Assembly: GCA_018971155.1 (NCBI GenBank)
Contig: JAGXBI010000006.1
Coordinates: 1 to 33,437 of the forward strand
DNA from: Burkholderiales bacterium
GTDB taxonomy: Bacteria > Pseudomonadota > Gammaproteobacteria > Burkholderiales > Burkholderiaceae
DNA: 33,437 bases
Reading direction: 5' to 3'
The translations under genes and the position numbers were made by a program. Below, piece by piece: positions 28,621 to 33,437 of the stretch (positions are counted from its first letter, which is position 1; each line of letters opens with the position of its first letter). A model generated the notes under the pieces. That model searched no databases, was not told where the DNA came from, and was given only the letters and a program-made list of their open reading frames with translations.

Positions 28621-29028
28621 TTATTCGGAGAAGACCGGCGACGCTTCCCATGCCTGCAGCGGCACGTGGTCGCGATCGCCCTTGATGCGATTGCGTTCGT
28701 CGACGAACACCAGTTGCGGCTTGAACCCGGCCTGCACATCCTTTTCCTCGACGCCGGCGTAGGCGACGATGATCACTACGTCGCCCAGCTGCGCCCGGCG
28801 CGCGGCCGCGCCATTGAGCGAGATCATGCCGCTGCCGCGTTCGCCGCGAATCGCATAGGTGGTAAAGCGCTCGCCGTTATTGACGTTGAAAATGTCGATC
28901 TGCTCGTTTTCCACCAGGCCGGACGCCTCGAGCAGATTTTCGTCGATCGCACACGAGCCTTCGTAATGCAGTTCGCAGTGCGTCACCGTGGCGCGGTGAA
29001 TTTTCGATTTGAGCATGGTGCGGATCAT
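28621..29028 (-). CDS. panD: Aspartate 1-decarboxylase
   Basis: '[37 protein letters not shown]'; conserved GSC self-cleavage site. Confidence 0.96.
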   Translation of the reverse strand: MIRTMLKSKIHRATVTHCELHYEGSCAIDENLLEASGLVENEQIDIFNVNNGERFTTYAIRGERGSGMISLNGAAARRAQLGDVVIIVAYAGVEEKDVQAGFKPQLVFVDERNRIKGDRDHVPLQAWEASPVFSE

Positions 29029-29053
29029 CGCAGCCTCCAGACAAAAAATGAGT

Positions 29054-29935
<882 letters not shown>

Positions 29936-30053
29936 TCAGCGAGCCACTCGCGAATCATGCGGGACACGGCTTGCAACGCGGGTGACCCGCGCGATTGTAG
30001 TGGAAAATCCGCCTGCCGTGCAGCGAGCCGGGGTGGCCGTCTCGCCGGGCGCG

Positions 30054-30947
30054 TCAGTTCGGCGAGTAGGCCAGTCGCACGTAGATGGGTGCGTAGGGCT
30101 CCGCCTGGGTGATTTCCACCAGGGATTCGCGCGAGAGCTCGAGCATGGCGATGAAATTGACCACGACGACCGGCACGCCGCGTGCGACGTCGAACAGCTC
30201 CGTGAACTCCATGAAACGGGCATCCTGCAGGCGGCGCAGGATCTGGCTCATGTGTTCGCGAACCGAGAGCTCCTCGCGGGAAATCTTGTGGTGCTGCACC
30301 AGCCGGGCCCGCTTGATCACGTCGGCCCAGGCGGCGCGCAAATCGTTCGTATCGACCTCCGGCCAGCGCGGTGCCAGACTTTGCTCGATATATACGTTGG
30401 CGCGCAGGAAGTCCCGCCCCAGTACCGGCAAGGCATCGAGTTGCTGTGCCGCCAGTTTCATCTGTTCGTATTCGAGCAGGCGCCGCACCAGTTCCGCGCG
30501 TGGGTCCTCGGCTTCTTCGCCGGTATCGGCTTTCCTGACCGGCAGCAGCATGCGCGACTTGATTTCGATCAGCATGGCCGCCATCAGCAGGTATTCGGAT
30601 GCCAACTCGAGGTTGGTCGCGCGAATCTGCTCGACGTAAAGCAGGTACTGGTTGGTCACCTGCGCCATCGGGATGTCGAGCACATTGAAATTCTGCTTGC
30701 GAATCAGATAGAGCAGCAGATCCAGCGGGCCTTCGAAGGCTTCGAGGAAAATCTCCAGCGCATCGGGCGGGATGTACAGATCCTGCGGCAGCGCGAACAG
30801 GGGCTCGCCATACAGGCGCGCGAATGCGACGCCGTCGACGACATTGGGCGTGCTGTCCTGGCCGGGTGTCGGATCCTGCAATTTCTGGGCATCGGCCAGG
30901 GCCGCCTCGGGTGGGCCGACGGTGTGCGGCGGCTCGGCGGTGCTCAT
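30054..30947 (-). CDS. scpA: Segregation and condensation protein A
   Basis: 'FEGPLDLLLYLIRKQNFNVLDIPMAQVTNQYLLYVEQ' is the ScpA N-terminal signature. Confidence 0.94.
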   Translation of the reverse strand: MSTAEPPHTVGPPEAALADAQKLQDPTPGQDSTPNVVDGVAFARLYGEPLFALPQDLYIPPDALEIFLEAFEGPLDLLLYLIRKQNFNVLDIPMAQVTNQYLLYVEQIRATNLELASEYLLMAAMLIEIKSRMLLPVRKADTGEEAEDPRAELVRRLLEYEQMKLAAQQLDALPVLGRDFLRANVYIEQSLAPRWPEVDTNDLRAAWADVIKRARLVQHHKISREELSVREHMSQILRRLQDARFMEFTELFDVARGVPVVVVNFIAMLELSRESLVEITQAEPYAPIYVRLAYSPN

Positions 30948-30954
30948 GACGAAA

Positions 30955-31137
30955 TTATTCCGACTGATAAACGTACGGCTGCTGCGGCACGCGCGAAGCG
31001 TTCTGCCGCGCGCGTTCCTCGAGATCGATCGGCTGCTTGTCCCACAGCAGAGCGCGGCCCTTGCGTTGCTCTTCTTCCAGGGTCGGTTTGGCTTGTTTCA
31101 ATTCTTTGATAAAGCGGGTGATATCGGACTCGTACAT
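30955..31137 (-). CDS. DUF3460 family protein (60 aa)
   Basis: MYESDITRFIKELKQAKPTLEEEQRKGRALLWDKQPIDLEERARQNASRVPQQPYVYQSE at the end of a longer spurious ORF; adjacent to scpA. Confidence 0.85.
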   Translation of the reverse strand: MYESDITRFIKELKQAKPTLEEEQRKGRALLWDKQPIDLEERARQNASRVPQQPYVYQSE

Positions 31138-31302
31138 GATCGGCCGGTGTGGGAAGGAAATGCCGTCAATTCTACCGCAAACGGTGCGCGCTCCGGCGGT
31201 TTGGCCGCCGCCGGGAGGGTTCGCGGCGGTTTGGCGCGCCCAGCGGCCGCCGGATATGGTCAAATACCTGTTTTGCAAGGCACCAAGGCAGAGGACAGAT
31301 TT

Positions 31303-33102
31303 TTGACGGTACCAACGCAAACCGGCAAGACGGGCCGAATCGAAGCCAGCGGGCCGTGGCGCGCCCTGATCCGTGCGGTGGTGCTGGCGTTCGCGCTGTG
31401 CGCGCCGATGCCCGCCGCGGCCGCCGCCAACGTCGCTTACCGGGTCGAGATCGATGCGCCGGCGCCCCTCGCCGGCCTGCTCAAAGCGCATCTGGATCTG
31501 GTCCGGTTCGAGCAGCGGACCGATCTGGGCAAGGAGCAATTCGACTACCTGCTGGCGACCGTTGGCGAGCAAGTGTCGCAGTTGGCGGCCACCGAAGGCT
31601 ATTTTTCTCCGGTCACGCGCGCCCGCGTGGAGAAGGCCGGTGCGCTCCAGGTGGTGCACATCGAGGTGAGCCCGGGCGAGCGCACGCGGGTGAGCGACGT
31701 GCTGTTGCGGTTCACCGGGCCGATCGCGACGCAGGAGCCGGGCCGCGTGGCGACGCTGGAGAGCAAATGGGGCATGCCGGTCGGTCAGCCGTTTCGGCAA
31801 GACGATTGGAGCAAGGCCAAGGACGACACGCTGTATGCGCTGCAGCGCTATCGTTATCACGCGGCCAGGCTGACTTTTTCCCAGGCGCGCATCGAGCCGG
31901 ACGAGCATCGTGCCGAGCTCGACGCGGAGTACGACAGCGGTCCGCCGTTCACGCTGGGCAAATTGCATGTGACCGGTACCCGGCGCTATCCGGCCAGCAT
32001 CGTTGAACATGTCAATCCGCTTCACGAGGGCGAGCCTTACAGCGTCGATCGCCTGCTCGAGCTGCAGCGGCAGATCCAGAACACGCCGTATTTCTCCAAT
32101 GTGATTATCGACGTGCCGAGCGACCCGGCGCAGGCCTCGCTTGCGCCGGTCAACGTCAAGGTCACGGAATTTCCCACGCAGCGTGTGCAGGCTGGGGTCG
32201 GTTACGCCTCCGACACCGGTGCGCATGTGCTGGGGCGCTACGGCTACAACAACGTCTTCGGCCGGGCCTGGGTTTTCAGCAGCCAGGCCAACCTCGAGCA
32301 ACAGCGCCAATACGGTCTGGTGAGCCTGGCGATGCCGCCCGATGCAAAGGCCTACGTCAACAGCATCTCCACGTCGTTCAACCGGACCACGGTCGAAGGG
32401 GTCGACCAGCGCAGCCTGCAAGTCGGGCTAAAACGCGCGCGCACGCTCGACAAATACGATTGGGCCTATACACTCGATTTCTATCGCGACGAACTGCGGC
32501 CCGATACCGGCCCGCGCTTCCTGAACCACGCGCTGGTGCCGGGTTTCGCCTGGACCCGGCGTAACGTCGACGATCCGATCTTTCCGCGGCGCGGCAATAT
32601 CATCTCGACGCAGATCGGCTTTGGTGTCAAAGGGATGCTCAGCGACCAGAGTTTCGGGCGTGTGTATGGCCGCATCCGCCAGTACGTGCCGATCGGCCAG
32701 CGCGATCTGATGATCTTGCGCACCGAGTTCGGCGCCGTCCTCACGCATGGCAGCAACGACCGCATTCCGGCGTCGCTGCTGTTTCGCGCCGGCGGCAACG
32801 ATTCGATCCGCGGCTATGGCTACCAGAGCATCGGCCTGAACCAGGGCGGCTCGGTGCTGCCGGCCAAATACCTGGCGACCGGCAGTATCGAGTACCAGCA
32901 TTGGCTTAGCCACCAGTGGGGCGGCGCAATCTTCTGGGATCTCGGCACCGCCAGCGACACGCTGCAGGGCGCGAAAATCTATAACGGCGTCGGCTTCGGC
33001 GTCCGGTGGCGCAGCCCGGTGGGGCCGGTCAATCTGGATCTGGGATATGGTATCGAGCGACACCAGTTCCGGCCCAATATTTCTCTTGGCGTGGCGTTCT
33101 GA
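31303..33102 (+). CDS. tamA: Autotransporter/translocation assembly outer-membrane protein TamA
   Basis: POTRA-like N-terminus, Omp85 beta-barrel 'LLFRAGGNDSIRGYGYQSIG', C-terminal 'GVGFGVRWRSPVGPVNLDLGYGIERHQFRPNISLGVAF'; start uncertain (TTG 31303 chosen because of GAGGA upstream). Confidence 0.88.
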   Translation: MTVPTQTGKTGRIEASGPWRALIRAVVLAFALCAPMPAAAAANVAYRVEIDAPAPLAGLLKAHLDLVRFEQRTDLGKEQFDYLLATVGEQVSQLAATEGYFSPVTRARVEKAGALQVVHIEVSPGERTRVSDVLLRFTGPIATQEPGRVATLESKWGMPVGQPFRQDDWSKAKDDTLYALQRYRYHAARLTFSQARIEPDEHRAELDAEYDSGPPFTLGKLHVTGTRRYPASIVEHVNPLHEGEPYSVDRLLELQRQIQNTPYFSNVIIDVPSDPAQASLAPVNVKVTEFPTQRVQAGVGYASDTGAHVLGRYGYNNVFGRAWVFSSQANLEQQRQYGLVSLAMPPDAKAYVNSISTSFNRTTVEGVDQRSLQVGLKRARTLDKYDWAYTLDFYRDELRPDTGPRFLNHALVPGFAWTRRNVDDPIFPRRGNIISTQIGFGVKGMLSDQSFGRVYGRIRQYVPIGQRDLMILRTEFGAVLTHGSNDRIPASLLFRAGGNDSIRGYGYQSIGLNQGGSVLPAKYLATGSIEYQHWLSHQWGGAIFWDLGTASDTLQGAKIYNGVGFGVRWRSPVGPVNLDLGYGIERHQFRPNISLGVAF

Positions 33103-33105
33103 CGC

Positions 33106-33437
33106 ATGACGGATCAACACACCCACCCTGCCGCCGCGGCCGCACCAGCACCGCCGCCGCCCCCGCGCCGCCGGCGCTGGCCGCGGGTGCTCGCGTGGCT
33201 GGTCGTCGCGCCGCTGGTACTGGTGGTTGGACTGGCCGGCGCGGGCCTCCTGGCGGCGCATACCGAGCGCGGTTCCCGCTGGCTCTGGCAGGCCGCCGTG
33301 GTCGTTCTCGATGGCAAGCTGGCCGGGCAATGGGAGGGCGGCACGCTGGCCGACGGAGCACATCTGCGCGAGGTCGCATACACCGACGGCGCAACCCACG
33401 TAAGGCTCGACCGTCTCGATGGCCGCTGGACTCTGCA
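33106..33437 (+). CDS. tamB: Translocation/assembly module protein TamB, N-terminal part (3' truncated by window)
   Basis: MTDQHTHPAAAAAPAPPPPPRRRRWPRVLAWLVVAPLVLVVGLAGAGLLAAHTERGSRWLWQ...; N-terminal TM anchor immediately after tamA. Confidence 0.85.
   Translation, partial: MTDQHTHPAAAAAPAPPPPPRRRRWPRVLAWLVVAPLVLVVGLAGAGLLAAHTERGSRWLWQAAVVVLDGKLAGQWEGGTLADGAHLREVAYTDGATHVRLDRLDGRWTL

Noticed and set aside
30955-32421. 488-aa minus ORF ending with DUF3460
   Set aside because: Only the last 60 residues are a recognisable protein; the upstream part is antisense to tamA

Overview
High-GC chromosomal window with gene content and order typical of Burkholderiales/Burkholderiaceae. It is mostly core metabolism. 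From left to right: (i) a sulfate-assimilation block (TauE/SafE-cysH-cysD-cysN-cobA) converging on a short cbiX/sirB-like chelatase; (ii) lptFG, divergent from pepA-holC-DUF2486; (iii) ilvD divergent from a LysR regulator, then lgt; (iv) an enoyl-CoA hydratase plus malonyl-CoA synthetase (matB-like) pair behind a strong sigma70-like promoter; (v) SIMPL-domain and EVE-domain genes, a ferritin-like di-iron protein, 6S RNA, zapA and a zapB-like gene; (vi) a cobalamin riboswitch followed by a B12 uptake/salvage locus (btuB, btuC, btuD, cobT, cobS, cobC, with inverted btuF and cobU); (vii) panD, panC, scpA, DUF3460, tamA and the start of tamB. The main non-routine signals are a 49-aa lipoprotein ORF whose tail resembles the first beta-strand of Burkholderia porins, the di-iron ferritin-like protein lodged between 6S RNA and the EVE gene, the 6S RNA and B12 riboswitch themselves, and a palindromic operator candidate in the ilvD/LysR intergenic region. 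I found no convincing defence system, CRISPR array, transposon or prophage.
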